From SIAJ01 sp036266155 (lineage in GTDB: Bacteria; Planctomycetota; Planctomycetia; Gemmatales; Gemmataceae): 24,291 nt of DNA. The stretch spans positions 1 to 24,291 of the forward strand of contig DATANR010000373.1 in assembly GCA_036266155.1 (NCBI GenBank). Direction: 5' to 3'. Position numbers and translations under genes: made by a program. Positions 7,798 through 15,451 of this stretch are shown here, in pieces (position 1 is the stretch's first letter; every line of letters begins with the position of its first letter). The notes below the pieces were generated by a model that saw only the letters and a list, made by a program, of their open reading frames with translations, ran no database searches and was not told the origin of the DNA.

Positions 7798-9600
7798 GTG
7801 CTGGGGCCGATCTTCAATCGCGAATTTCTGACCGTCCCTCGGCGCGATCGCCATCATACTGCCCGCGTGGCCGTTCTGGGATTGCTTTGGGTCATCGGCG
7901 TCACGGCCTGGCAAGCGACGGTGGGGTTCACGAAAGACGCCGCCCTCGGCGAAACGGCCCGCTTCGGCTTGCTCCTCTTTCAAATCACGGTGTTCGTCCA
8001 GCTTACGCTGTTGCTGTTTTTCTCGGCTCTGTCGGCCGCGAGCACCGTATCGCAAGAGAAGGATCGACGCACTTTCATTTTGCTGTTGCTGACCGACATG
8101 CGCGATTATGAAATCGTGCTCGGCAAGATGCTCGGCAGTCTGTTGCCGATCGGCGTCTTGTTCGCGATCACCGTCCCGTTCTTCGCGCTGGTCTTGTTGC
8201 TGGGTGGCGTGGCGGTCACGCAGGTGACCCAGGCGGTCGCGGTCATGGCCGCCACCGCGCTCGCCGCCGGTTCGTTGGGCGGCCTCGTCGCCTTGTGGCG
8301 TGAACGCACGTTTCAGGCGCTGGCATTGGCCGTGCTCGCACTTGTGTTTTACCTGTTGATGGTGCAAGGCGTGGGATTGGCCGGGCGCGTGCTGGCCGAT
8401 GCCGATTGGTCGGGCGCGACCGCGTGGCTCGATCCATTCACGGCGATGATGTATGTGCTGGAGCCGCCGGCCTCGGCGCCCGCGATTCCCGCGGCATATG
8501 GTTATTCGCTGACCATGCTGTCGCTGTCGATCGCCTTGAACGGCTTCGGCATCTGGAAACTGCGCAAGTGGAACCCGAGTGGCGAGCCGGTTCAGCAACG
8601 CGAGGCGCCGGCGGACGAGGACGACAACGCCGAGGTGCGTGCCAAGGCGCACGCGGCGCCCGGCATCGCCAGAAAGGTCTGGGCCAATCCGATCCTCTGG
8701 CGTGAAATCCGCACGCTCGCCTATGGCCGGCGACCGCTGTTGGTCAAGATCGCCTATGCGATCGTCGTTGCGCTCATCAGCTATTTCGCGTACGAGCAGC
8801 TCCATTCGGGCTACGAACGGCCAGCCTTTGCTGCAGCTTACGGGCTGGTGCCGATCAGCATTCTTAGTTTGTTGCTGGTCAGCGCTCAGGCGGTGACGTC
8901 GATCACCTCCGAACGCGATGGCGGGGCGCTCGACCTCCTGCTCGTGACCGACATCAGCCCGCGCGAGTTCGTCTTCGGCAAGCTGGGCGGCGTGCTCTAC
9001 AACACGAAAGAATTCCTGCTGCCGCCCTTGTTGATCGCCATCTTTTACGCATTTCAAGGGGCGCTCGCCTACACGCGCGACGACGAGATCGCCTTCATTC
9101 GCAATTTTGGACCGTTGTTGTGTGTGCTCGGGACGATTGGCGTCATGATCTCCTTTGTCATGACGCTGGGCTTGCACGTCGCCTTGCGAATCGAGAACTC
9201 ACGTGCGTCAATTGTCAATACGCTCGGGACGGTGTTCTTCCTTTCCGTCGGCGCGTTGGTTAGCATTTATCTAATCGTGATCAACGGCGGAAGCCTGGGC
9301 AATCAGCTTCTGAGCTTCAGTGCGTTCATCGGATTGGGCATCGGCGGGCTATGGTGGGTCCTGAGCGCCGATCGGCCGTCGCCGGCCTTGACGCTCGCGG
9401 CTGTTCTGTGTCCACTGGCGATGTTTTACGCCGTCGTGAATATCCTGATCGCCAAACCTGGCTCGAACGAATCGTCGGACCCGCTCGTGCCATTCCTGGT
9501 GATTGGGGCGGCGTTTGGGTTTACGATCGCGGCCATGCTGGTGCCATTGCTGAGTGAATTCGACGTCGCGCTCGGACGCACGTCGGCGAACGAGGAATAA
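7798..9600 (+). CDS. ABC-2 type transporter permease, internally duplicated (600 aa)
   Basis: The GTG at 7798 has an AAGGAG ribosome site 6 nt upstream and is the first codon of the matching MLGPIFNREFLTVPRR start. The protein has two related halves. Each begins with a motif like NP(I)LWREIRTLAYGRR, then membrane helices, then an ExD-type cytoplasmic signature: TVSQEKDRRTFILLLLTDM in the first half and SITSERDGGALDLLLVTDI in the second, each followed by GK(M/L)LG or GKLGG. I count roughly 12 or more hydrophobic segments. This is the fused ABC-2 membrane subunit (GldF/NatB-like) common in planctomycetes. The ATPase subunit is not in the window, so the substrate is unknown. The next gene starts 16 nt downstream. 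Confidence 0.82.
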   Translation: MLGPIFNREFLTVPRRDRHHTARVAVLGLLWVIGVTAWQATVGFTKDAALGETARFGLLLFQITVFVQLTLLLFFSALSAASTVSQEKDRRTFILLLLTDMRDYEIVLGKMLGSLLPIGVLFAITVPFFALVLLLGGVAVTQVTQAVAVMAATALAAGSLGGLVALWRERTFQALALAVLALVFYLLMVQGVGLAGRVLADADWSGATAWLDPFTAMMYVLEPPASAPAIPAAYGYSLTMLSLSIALNGFGIWKLRKWNPSGEPVQQREAPADEDDNAEVRAKAHAAPGIARKVWANPILWREIRTLAYGRRPLLVKIAYAIVVALISYFAYEQLHSGYERPAFAAAYGLVPISILSLLLVSAQAVTSITSERDGGALDLLLVTDISPREFVFGKLGGVLYNTKEFLLPPLLIAIFYAFQGALAYTRDDEIAFIRNFGPLLCVLGTIGVMISFVMTLGLHVALRIENSRASIVNTLGTVFFLSVGALVSIYLIVINGGSLGNQLLSFSAFIGLGIGGLWWVLSADRPSPALTLAAVLCPLAMFYAVVNILIAKPGSNESSDPLVPFLVIGAAFGFTIAAMLVPLLSEFDVALGRTSANEE

Positions 9601-9616
9601 CGCTTAGGGAGTTGCC

Positions 9617-10753
9617 ATGATGCGATTATCGGCCCCCATCGTCGTTCTGATTCTGGCCTTGCCGGCGCTCGCCGCCGAGCCGCGCTTTCCGGAAGCGAAA
9701 TCCGGCAAGGGAGAACTGAAGTACGTCAACGGCCTTCCGGTGCTGACGGTCGAGGGGACGCCCGAGGAAGTTGGCGCCCAGTTTGGCGAGCTGGCATTGA
9801 AGCCGGCCAAGAAGCCATTGCTCGGGCGTGTCGATTCGTACATGAAGCAGATCGGCTGGCAGGAACAGTTTCCGAAGATGCTCAAGTTCAGCTTTCTGGT
9901 CTACGCGAGCTTTCCCAAGAACAACCAGGTCGAACTCGATACTGCGTGCAAGACTGCCGACGTCGACAAGAATCTCTTGACGGCACTCAATGCGATTCCC
10001 GACCTGGCCAAGCTCGGCGGCTGTTCAACGCTGATCGTTGAACCCGGCCGAAGTTCGACGGGTGGGCCGTTATTCGGCCGGCTACTCGACTGGCCGCCGT
10101 TTGAAGAGTTGCCGGAACACACGCTCGTGATCGTCTTTCGACCCAAGGACAAGCATGCCTTCGCGGCCGTGAGCTTTCCCATCCTGCTCGGAACGATCTC
10201 GGGCATGAACGACGCCGGCCTGTCCTTGGCGATCAACGAGATCACGGCCGCCAAGGATGGCTCGAAGGGACAAAACCTCGGCGGCACGCCAATGCTTCTC
10301 CTGTTCCGAAAAATCCTGGAAGAATGCACGACGCTGGATCAGGCCGAGAAAGTGCTGAAGGCCGCGAGTCGCACGACGTTTTTCTGTTTGACCATGTGCG
10401 ACAAGTCGGGCGGCTGCGTCTTTGAAGTGACGCCGCGCAGCGTGGTGCGGCGCAACGGCGTCAACGATGTCTGTTGCTGCACGAATCATTTTCGGACCGA
10501 TGAGTTGAGTGTGACCCAAAAGTGCGATCGCTATCCGAAGCTGGAAGAGGTGCAAAAGGCCGACGGCAAGCTGGGCGTGGCGGAGGTCGCCAAGGCGCTC
10601 GATAAGGTAAACCAGGGACCGGGTACTGTCCACGCGATGGTCTTCGAGCCGAAGGCTCGAGTGCTGCATCTGGCTCATGGCGAGGGCGGCAAGAGTGCGA
10701 CCACGAAGCCGTTGACGAAGCTGGAGTTGGGGCCGCTAATGGACAGGAAATGA
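9617..10753 (+). CDS. exported C45-family Ntn hydrolase / acyltransferase-like protein (378 aa)
   Basis: The ATG at 9617 follows a GGGAG ribosome site. Residues 1-20 are a signal peptide ending ALA-AE. The body matches the C45 (acyl-CoA:6-aminopenicillanate acyltransferase/phospholipase B-like) pattern: TPEEVGAQFGEL near 48, a GGCST segment with the presumed nucleophile Cys136, GRLLDWPP just after it, and GTISGMNDAGLSLAINE. In the family, cleavage before the Cys exposes an N-terminal nucleophile, and hydrolysis or transfer of an amide-linked acyl group follows. The real substrate here is unknown. The signal peptide suggests a periplasmic location. It probably shares a transcript with the permease (16-nt gap). 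Confidence 0.8.
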   Translation: MMRLSAPIVVLILALPALAAEPRFPEAKSGKGELKYVNGLPVLTVEGTPEEVGAQFGELALKPAKKPLLGRVDSYMKQIGWQEQFPKMLKFSFLVYASFPKNNQVELDTACKTADVDKNLLTALNAIPDLAKLGGCSTLIVEPGRSSTGGPLFGRLLDWPPFEELPEHTLVIVFRPKDKHAFAAVSFPILLGTISGMNDAGLSLAINEITAAKDGSKGQNLGGTPMLLLFRKILEECTTLDQAEKVLKAASRTTFFCLTMCDKSGGCVFEVTPRSVVRRNGVNDVCCCTNHFRTDELSVTQKCDRYPKLEEVQKADGKLGVAEVAKALDKVNQGPGTVHAMVFEPKARVLHLAHGEGGKSATTKPLTKLELGPLMDRK

Positions 10754-10820
10754 AGCGCTCACGGTCGGAATGCCAATTAACCTGGGCCGACCAGCACAAT
10801 CTCAACGGGAGGGTCAAAGT

Positions 10821-11102
10821 ATGAAAGCAGCACGAGTTCCGTCAGAGCAAACTAACTTGATGCCGCAAGCTCTTGAAGTGTATCGAAGGCAAATTGACCC
10901 GAAGGTCGAGGCCGAGAATGAGGATCGGTTCGTCGCATTCAACTTGGAAACGGAAGAGTTTGAGATTGGCGACGATGTCATCGAGACCGTTCAACGGTTG
11001 AAGCGACGCCATCCAACCGATCGTCCATTTGTCTTTCGTGTGGGAGGCGGCGGGAGCGCGGTAGACCGCTTTGGCTCGCCGCGCTTTGCGAGTGAACTAT
11101 GA
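10821..11102 (+). CDS. small DUF5678-like protein (93 aa)
   Basis: The ATG at 10821 lies 7 nt after a GGGAGG ribosome site; an in-frame ATG at 10770 has no such site. The central pattern RFVAFNLETEEFEIGDDV...FVFRVGGG resembles DUF5678: a 'WVAL-x-G-x-VVA' strand pair, a helix, then a 'PVxVRV' strand. These small proteins often precede a retropepsin-like protease gene, and that is the case here. The stop overlaps the next start (ATGA at 11099-11102), which indicates coupled translation. The biochemical role of such pairs is not known to me; an antitoxin-like or substrate-recognition role is speculative. The family call is from pattern only. Confidence 0.6.
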   Translation: MKAARVPSEQTNLMPQALEVYRRQIDPKVEAENEDRFVAFNLETEEFEIGDDVIETVQRLKRRHPTDRPFVFRVGGGGSAVDRFGSPRFASEL

Positions 11103-11470
11103 TTCGCGGCGGCGTCAGCGCCCAACTGGAGCCGAGAATCGCCCTCGAATTTCTCGATGCGGTAGACAACGCGCTCTTGTTAGACGTTGAAATCGACACG
11201 GCGTTCGCTGGCTTTATCGCGCTGCCTTCGGATGTCATCGCGCACCTGAATCTGCCGTTCCTCAACGACACTTTGGTGGAACTTGCCGACGGCAGTAAAT
11301 TCAATCGGCCGTGCTACCTGGCTCGCGTCAATTGGAACGGCAATGTTCGAACGGTTCGCGCTTTGGAAATGGGCACCAATCCGCTCATCGGCATCAACTT
11401 CTTCTGGGGCCACCGCCTTACCATCGACGTTTTAGTCGGCGGCGATGTGACCGTTGAGCCGCTCCCTTGA
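11099..11470 (+). CDS. retropepsin-like clan AA aspartic protease (123 aa)
   Basis: The ATG at 11099 overlaps the TGA of the gene before it. The protein shows a single-domain pepsin-type half fold: VEIDTAFAGFIALP carries the catalytic D-T-(G/A) triad as DTA near residue 33, followed by the flap-like VELADGSKFNRPCYLARV and the second hydrophobic motif NPLIGINFFWGHRLTIDVLVGG. Single-domain members act as homodimers. DTA instead of DTG is seen in some active members, so it need not mean loss of function. No signal peptide is present, so it is probably cytoplasmic. The XPB-type helicase begins 22 nt downstream, so the four genes 10821-14129 may be one operon. Confidence 0.75.
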   Translation: MIRGGVSAQLEPRIALEFLDAVDNALLLDVEIDTAFAGFIALPSDVIAHLNLPFLNDTLVELADGSKFNRPCYLARVNWNGNVRTVRALEMGTNPLIGINFFWGHRLTIDVLVGGDVTVEPLP

Positions 11471-11492
11471 TCCCAGACGGCAGGACGCTTCC

Positions 11493-12869
11493 ATGACGTT
11501 TTCCCCCATCCGGCTCACGTTCGACGGCGGAACCGTCGTCGTGACGGGCGGCCAGGAAGACGATCGCGCGAACTTGCCGGGTGTCGCGTTCGATCCGCGG
11601 ACGCGAACCCAGCGGGCGGAGGGGCGGCAGTACCGCGCAATTGTGGAATATCTGATCGCCAAAAAAATCGAATATGAAGATGCCGCCCGCGATTACAAGC
11701 CAATGCCGTGGACGCTGACGAGCGGACGCACGCCGTTCCCGCATCAAACGGAAGCGGTCGACACGTGGTGGAAGGCCCGCGCTCGCGGCGTCGTCGTGTT
11801 GCCGACGGGCACGGGCAAGACCTTTGCAGCGATGTTGGCGATCCAGAAGGCCGGCCGGCCGACGCTGGTTGTGACGCCGACGATCGACCTTCTGAATCAA
11901 TGGCATTGGGAACTATCGCAAGGCTTCGGCGGCACGGTCGGCCTCATGGGCGGCGGCGACTACGACATCCAGCCGTTAACCGTGACGACCTACGACTCGG
12001 CATACATCCACCTCGAGCGCTGGGGCAGCAAGTTTGGACTGCTCGTCTTCGACGAGTGCCATCACCTGCCCGGACCGACGTATGCGATGGCCGCGATCGG
12101 CAGCCTCGCGCCGTTTCGATTGGGCCTGACGGCCACTCCCGAGCGGGCCGATGGCATGGAGCACGTCTATCCAGAGTTAATTGGCCCCATCGTTTATCGG
12201 CGCGAAATCAAGGAGTTGTCGGGCGACTTTCTTGCTGAATACCGCACGGAGCGCATCTATGTCGCACTGTCGCAAGAAGAGCAGGAACGCTACCAGGCGG
12301 CGCGTGATACGTATCGCCGATTCATATATGAACGCAACATCTCGATGAGCGGGCCGAATGGTTGGCAGCGTTTTATCTTCGAAGCGAGCCGATCCAAGGA
12401 AGGATGGGAAGCGTTTCGTGCGTACCGCGAGCAGAAGCATCTCGAACGGGCGGCGACTGCGAAGCTGCAAAAGCTGGAGGAACTGCTGACCCATCATGCG
12501 GCCGATCGCGTGCTGATCTTCACGGCTGACAACGCAACCGTTTACCAGATCGCCCGACGGTTCCTCGTGCCGGCGATTACGCATCAGACCAAGAGCCGGG
12601 AGCGCAAGCAGGTTTTAGAGCGGTTCCATTCTGGCGAGTACCCGGTCGTTGTGACAAGTCAGGTTCTGAACGAAGGCGTCGATGTGCCGGCGGCCAATGT
12701 TGGAATCGTCCTATCCGGAACGAGCACGATCCGCGAAAACGTCCAACGCTTGGGTCGCCTGCTACGGAAACGCCCGGACAAGCAGGCGATCCTCTACGAG
12801 GTCATTGCTCGTGGAACGACCGAAGAGTTTTCCAGCGAGCGACGACGGCAACATCATGCGTTCCAATGA
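11493..12869 (+). CDS. XPB/Ssl2-type superfamily 2 DNA helicase (458 aa)
   Basis: I start at the ATG at 11493 (AGGA about 8 nt before it) because MTFSPIRLTFDGGTVVV is the usual XPB start; an upstream in-frame codon at 11454 overlaps the protease gene. SF2 motifs appear in order: FPHQTEAVDTWW (Q-like), LPTGTGKTFAA (Walker A), DECHHLPG (DExH), LGLTATPERADG (motif III), then VVTSQVLNEGVDVP and QRLGRLLRKRP (motifs V and VI). The RED motif of XPB after motif III reads R-A-D here. The region near 265-325 is probably the small thumb insertion. XPB unwinds DNA in nucleotide excision repair, with archaeal and some bacterial forms working with the Bax1 nuclease. Here that gene follows after 21 nt. Confidence 0.88.
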   Translation: MTFSPIRLTFDGGTVVVTGGQEDDRANLPGVAFDPRTRTQRAEGRQYRAIVEYLIAKKIEYEDAARDYKPMPWTLTSGRTPFPHQTEAVDTWWKARARGVVVLPTGTGKTFAAMLAIQKAGRPTLVVTPTIDLLNQWHWELSQGFGGTVGLMGGGDYDIQPLTVTTYDSAYIHLERWGSKFGLLVFDECHHLPGPTYAMAAIGSLAPFRLGLTATPERADGMEHVYPELIGPIVYRREIKELSGDFLAEYRTERIYVALSQEEQERYQAARDTYRRFIYERNISMSGPNGWQRFIFEASRSKEGWEAFRAYREQKHLERAATAKLQKLEELLTHHAADRVLIFTADNATVYQIARRFLVPAITHQTKSRERKQVLERFHSGEYPVVVTSQVLNEGVDVPAANVGIVLSGTSTIRENVQRLGRLLRKRPDKQAILYEVIARGTTEEFSSERRRQHHAFQ

Positions 12870-12890
12870 CCCGACTCCCGTGAAATCGCC

Positions 12891-14129
12891 ATGCTGACCG
12901 GCAAACACATTCGCGTTCGTTATTCAAAGAACCGGATCATCGCCTCCTACATCGATGTGACCGATCGCGAGTGGCGCGAGACGGCCGAGCACTTACTCGA
13001 AGTGTTTCGCGAGCTGCGTGGCAAGTCGCGGGCAGAAATCGAAGAAGAGATCCGCGAGACGATCGGCGACAACCCGGCGCAACTCGTTCATCAGGGCCTC
13101 GCCAAGCTCCTTGAGGATCGCTGCGAGTTCGAAGTCGATTCCGAAGTTGTGCCGGAGGAATTGCGTGAGAAGGTTTTTCTCGCCGCGGCCTTGTCGCGAC
13201 GGAATGGTCAATCGTTCGAGCGCATGGCCGTGCTCAATCAGGTGGCAAATGAAATCGGCACCAGCCCTGAACTAATCGATCGTGGCCTGTTCGCCGACCT
13301 GAAGAGCGAGCAGCGGTGCGTGTCGTTCGAGGATTGCACCGTCGACCAACTTCTCCACCGGTACAACGTCGCGATCGCGCAAGCGATTCTTTTGCGTGCG
13401 ACCGGCGTCACTGTCATCGTCATGGGCGAAACGCCGGCGCGGTATCGCCAACTCTTCCGGTCCGTCAAGTTTCATCGGCTCATTTGCGAGATTCAGCCGA
13501 GTGGTCCCGAGACCTATAGGTTGCAACTCGATGGCCCGCTAAGCCTCTTCTCGGCGACGCAGAAGTATGGCGTTCAGTTGGCGAACTTCTTGCCAACGCT
13601 GATTCAGTGCAAACGGTTCGAGCTTCACGCGACGCTGCGGTGGGGAGCGGAACGCAAGGAGAAGGTGTTTGCCCTTTCGCACAGCGATGGGCTCAAGTCG
13701 CACAAGGTCGACTACGGCGACTACTTACCCAAGGAATTGCAGCTCTTCGCCGAATCGTTTCGCAAGTCCGTCGAAGGCTGGGTGTTGTCGGCCGATGCCG
13801 ACGTTGTCGCGCTACCTTCCGGCACGTGGGTGCCGGATTATCAACTCGTCCACCAAGCGACCGGTGAAGTTGTTCGACTGGAAATCCTTGGCTTTTGGCG
13901 GCGAACCGACGCCGACAAGCTGTTCAAGCGGCTCAAGAGCGAACTAGGTGGACCGTTCATCATCGCGGCATCTGAGCAATTCAACATCGACGAGATCACG
14001 GCGGACGAAGCGAACGAGCATATCTATCGTTTCAAACGCACGCCATTGCCCGCCGAAATCGTCAAGCTCGCGGAAGCACAGCTCAAGTCTGTCAAGCCCA
14101 AATCCAGCGGTCGCCGGACCTCGCGTTGA
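12891..14129 (+). CDS. DUF790 / Bax1-type nuclease, XPB partner (412 aa)
   Basis: The start is the ATG at 12891, 21 nt after the XPB stop. No clear ribosome site is visible, so translation may depend on the helicase gene. The N-terminus (MLTGKHIRVRYSKNRIIASYID) is typical of DUF790, which is known in archaea as Bax1. The central region follows the family, and near the C-terminus VPDYQLVHQATGEVVRLEILGFWRR supplies the PD...(E)x(L/G) nuclease signature of the PD-(D/E)XK fold. Bax1 binds XPB and cuts damaged or flapped DNA near a bubble, forming a helicase-nuclease repair unit. Gene adjacency supports this here. Length and motif order fit the family. Bacterial occurrence is sporadic, so lateral origin is possible. 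Confidence 0.85.
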   Translation: MLTGKHIRVRYSKNRIIASYIDVTDREWRETAEHLLEVFRELRGKSRAEIEEEIRETIGDNPAQLVHQGLAKLLEDRCEFEVDSEVVPEELREKVFLAAALSRRNGQSFERMAVLNQVANEIGTSPELIDRGLFADLKSEQRCVSFEDCTVDQLLHRYNVAIAQAILLRATGVTVIVMGETPARYRQLFRSVKFHRLICEIQPSGPETYRLQLDGPLSLFSATQKYGVQLANFLPTLIQCKRFELHATLRWGAERKEKVFALSHSDGLKSHKVDYGDYLPKELQLFAESFRKSVEGWVLSADADVVALPSGTWVPDYQLVHQATGEVVRLEILGFWRRTDADKLFKRLKSELGGPFIIAASEQFNIDEITADEANEHIYRFKRTPLPAEIVKLAEAQLKSVKPKSSGRRTSR

Positions 14130-14258
14130 TTCCTTACCCAAACGGGTTATTCTCGTTCTGCTTCAGGATGGTTCCGCGGAGCCGGTTCGCCCGGAACGGA
14201 CGGCCCGGCAGGTCTCGGCGATCTCACCCGCCGACCGGCTGGCAGTAGGAGAACATCA

Positions 14259-14933
14259 ATGTCGTTGCGAATTTGGCAGTTCGGTTTGGCCGCGGCGGTG
14301 GCGGCCGGGTTCGTGGGATCGGCGCACGCGGGCCTCTTGCCGCTGACAGCCAATGCGGTTCCCGATGGCAACAATTTTCGTTACACGTACGGCGTGATGC
14401 TGACGTCGAACTCACAGCTCATCAAGGGCGATCAGTTCGTCATCTATGATTTCAACGGCTTCATCGACGGATCCGCGAAGCAGCCGGCCGACTTCGCGTT
14501 CAGCACGTCGAAAGTTGGCGGCAACCCAGGCCGCACGGTGCCGAACGATAATCCGGAAATGCCGAACCTTGTGTGGACGTACACCGGCGATACGCCGCTC
14601 ATTGGTCAGATCGGGCTTGGCAATTTCACTGCTCTGTCAACACAGCCGGCCGCGAGCGTCTCGACCGACTTCGTGAGCAAAACGCAGGTCGAGGATCCGA
14701 ACGGCGACATCCGCGACGAAGACAACATCACGCACACCAAAGCTCCGGCGGGAACGGACATTCAGCCCGCGCCCGGTCCATCACCGGCACCTTCGCCGAT
14801 TCCAACGTCGACGCCCGTCGCGCCGCCCGCCGGCGTGCCTGAGCCATCGTCGATGATCCTGTTCGCGTGCGGAATTCCACTGGTGGCGGGTGTTCGGTAT
14901 CTGCGTAACCGCCGAAAGTTCATCGAGGGCTAA
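14259..14933 (+). CDS. PEP-CTERM sorting domain protein (224 aa)
   Basis: The ATG at 14259 follows an AGGAGA ribosome site. Residues 1-24 are a signal peptide ending SAHA-G. The body (about 25-165) is an unrecognised, probably beta-rich exported domain with many Asn, Asp and Thr. A Pro-rich linker (about 165-193, PAPGPSPAPSP-type) leads to a C-terminal sorting signal: VPEPSS, a hydrophobic stretch of about 18 residues, then RYLRNRRK. This is the PEP-CTERM plan, recognised by an exosortase that would be encoded elsewhere. The protein is probably exported and anchored or released at the surface, possibly into exopolymer. No binding partner can be named. A stable hairpin lies 9 nt downstream. 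Confidence 0.85.
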   Translation: MSLRIWQFGLAAAVAAGFVGSAHAGLLPLTANAVPDGNNFRYTYGVMLTSNSQLIKGDQFVIYDFNGFIDGSAKQPADFAFSTSKVGGNPGRTVPNDNPEMPNLVWTYTGDTPLIGQIGLGNFTALSTQPAASVSTDFVSKTQVEDPNGDIRDEDNITHTKAPAGTDIQPAPGPSPAPSPIPTSTPVAPPAGVPEPSSMILFACGIPLVAGVRYLRNRRKFIEG

Positions 14934-14941
14934 CCAGTCTG

Positions 14942-14971
14942 CGTGGTCAAAGTCGCAAGACTTTGGCCACG
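14942..14971 (+). terminator. 13-bp hairpin with GCAA tetraloop between PEP-CTERM gene and rplU
   Basis: 14942-14954 pairs with 14959-14971 over 13 bp (one G-U), capped by GCAA, a stable GNRA tetraloop. It begins 9 nt after the PEP-CTERM stop and ends 75 nt before the rplU start. No T tract follows. It could be a terminator, an mRNA 3' end stabiliser, or part of an rplU leader. Confidence 0.5.
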
Positions 14972-15046
14972 ATCCATCTAGCCACGCCGGGGCAAGGTCG
15001 CTAACCTAGTCGTCTTGCGACAAATTGTTTCCCAGCCAGGTTTTTC

Positions 15047-15379
15047 ATGTACGCCATCTTCGAGGACGGGTCCCGTCAATACCGAGTCAGCGTCGGCGAC
15101 ACGGTTCGTATCGATCATCGTGAGGCCGCGGTCGGCTCATCGCTCGAACTGAGCAAAGTGCTCCTCGTCGCCAATGGCGCCGACTTGCTCGTCGGCCAAC
15201 CGCTCGTCGGCGGCGCCCGCGTGGTTGCCGAGGTGCTTGGAAACGCCAAAGAGAAATCGGTCATTCAGTATTTCCGACGCCGAAAGAACTACCGACGCCT
15301 GAAGGGCCACACGCAGCCCTACGTCGACGTGAAGATCAAGCATATTCTGAAGCCGGGCGACGCCGCGCCGGCCGCGTAA
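15047..15379 (+). CDS. rplU: 50S ribosomal protein L21 (110 aa)
   Basis: MYAIFEDGSRQYRVSVGDTVRIDHRE matches the L21 start, and KEKSVIQYFRRRKNYRRLKGHTQPYVDVKI matches its RNA-binding C-terminal half, with the KxYRRxxGHRQ-type motif (His-Thr-Gln here). L21 binds 23S rRNA in the large subunit. The start codon is fixed by the family's first residues although the ribosome site is weak. In most bacteria rpmA (L27) follows directly; here the next gene encodes an exported protein and no L27 is present. The C-terminal AAPAA tail is a small extension. Confidence 0.95.
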   Translation: MYAIFEDGSRQYRVSVGDTVRIDHREAAVGSSLELSKVLLVANGADLLVGQPLVGGARVVAEVLGNAKEKSVIQYFRRRKNYRRLKGHTQPYVDVKIKHILKPGDAAPAA

Positions 15380-15451
15380 GGTGGTTCGGGCCGCTGGGTA
15401 TAACCTGGCGGCGACCATCCGGATCCGATCGCTCGGGCAAGGAGGCTCGGC

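Noticed and set aside
7702..9177. Minus-strand extension of the sulfatase-like frame over the ABC permease
   Set aside because: The extension is a Gln/Arg/His-rich low-complexity shadow of the permease gene; sulfatase similarity begins only at the ATG at 7701.
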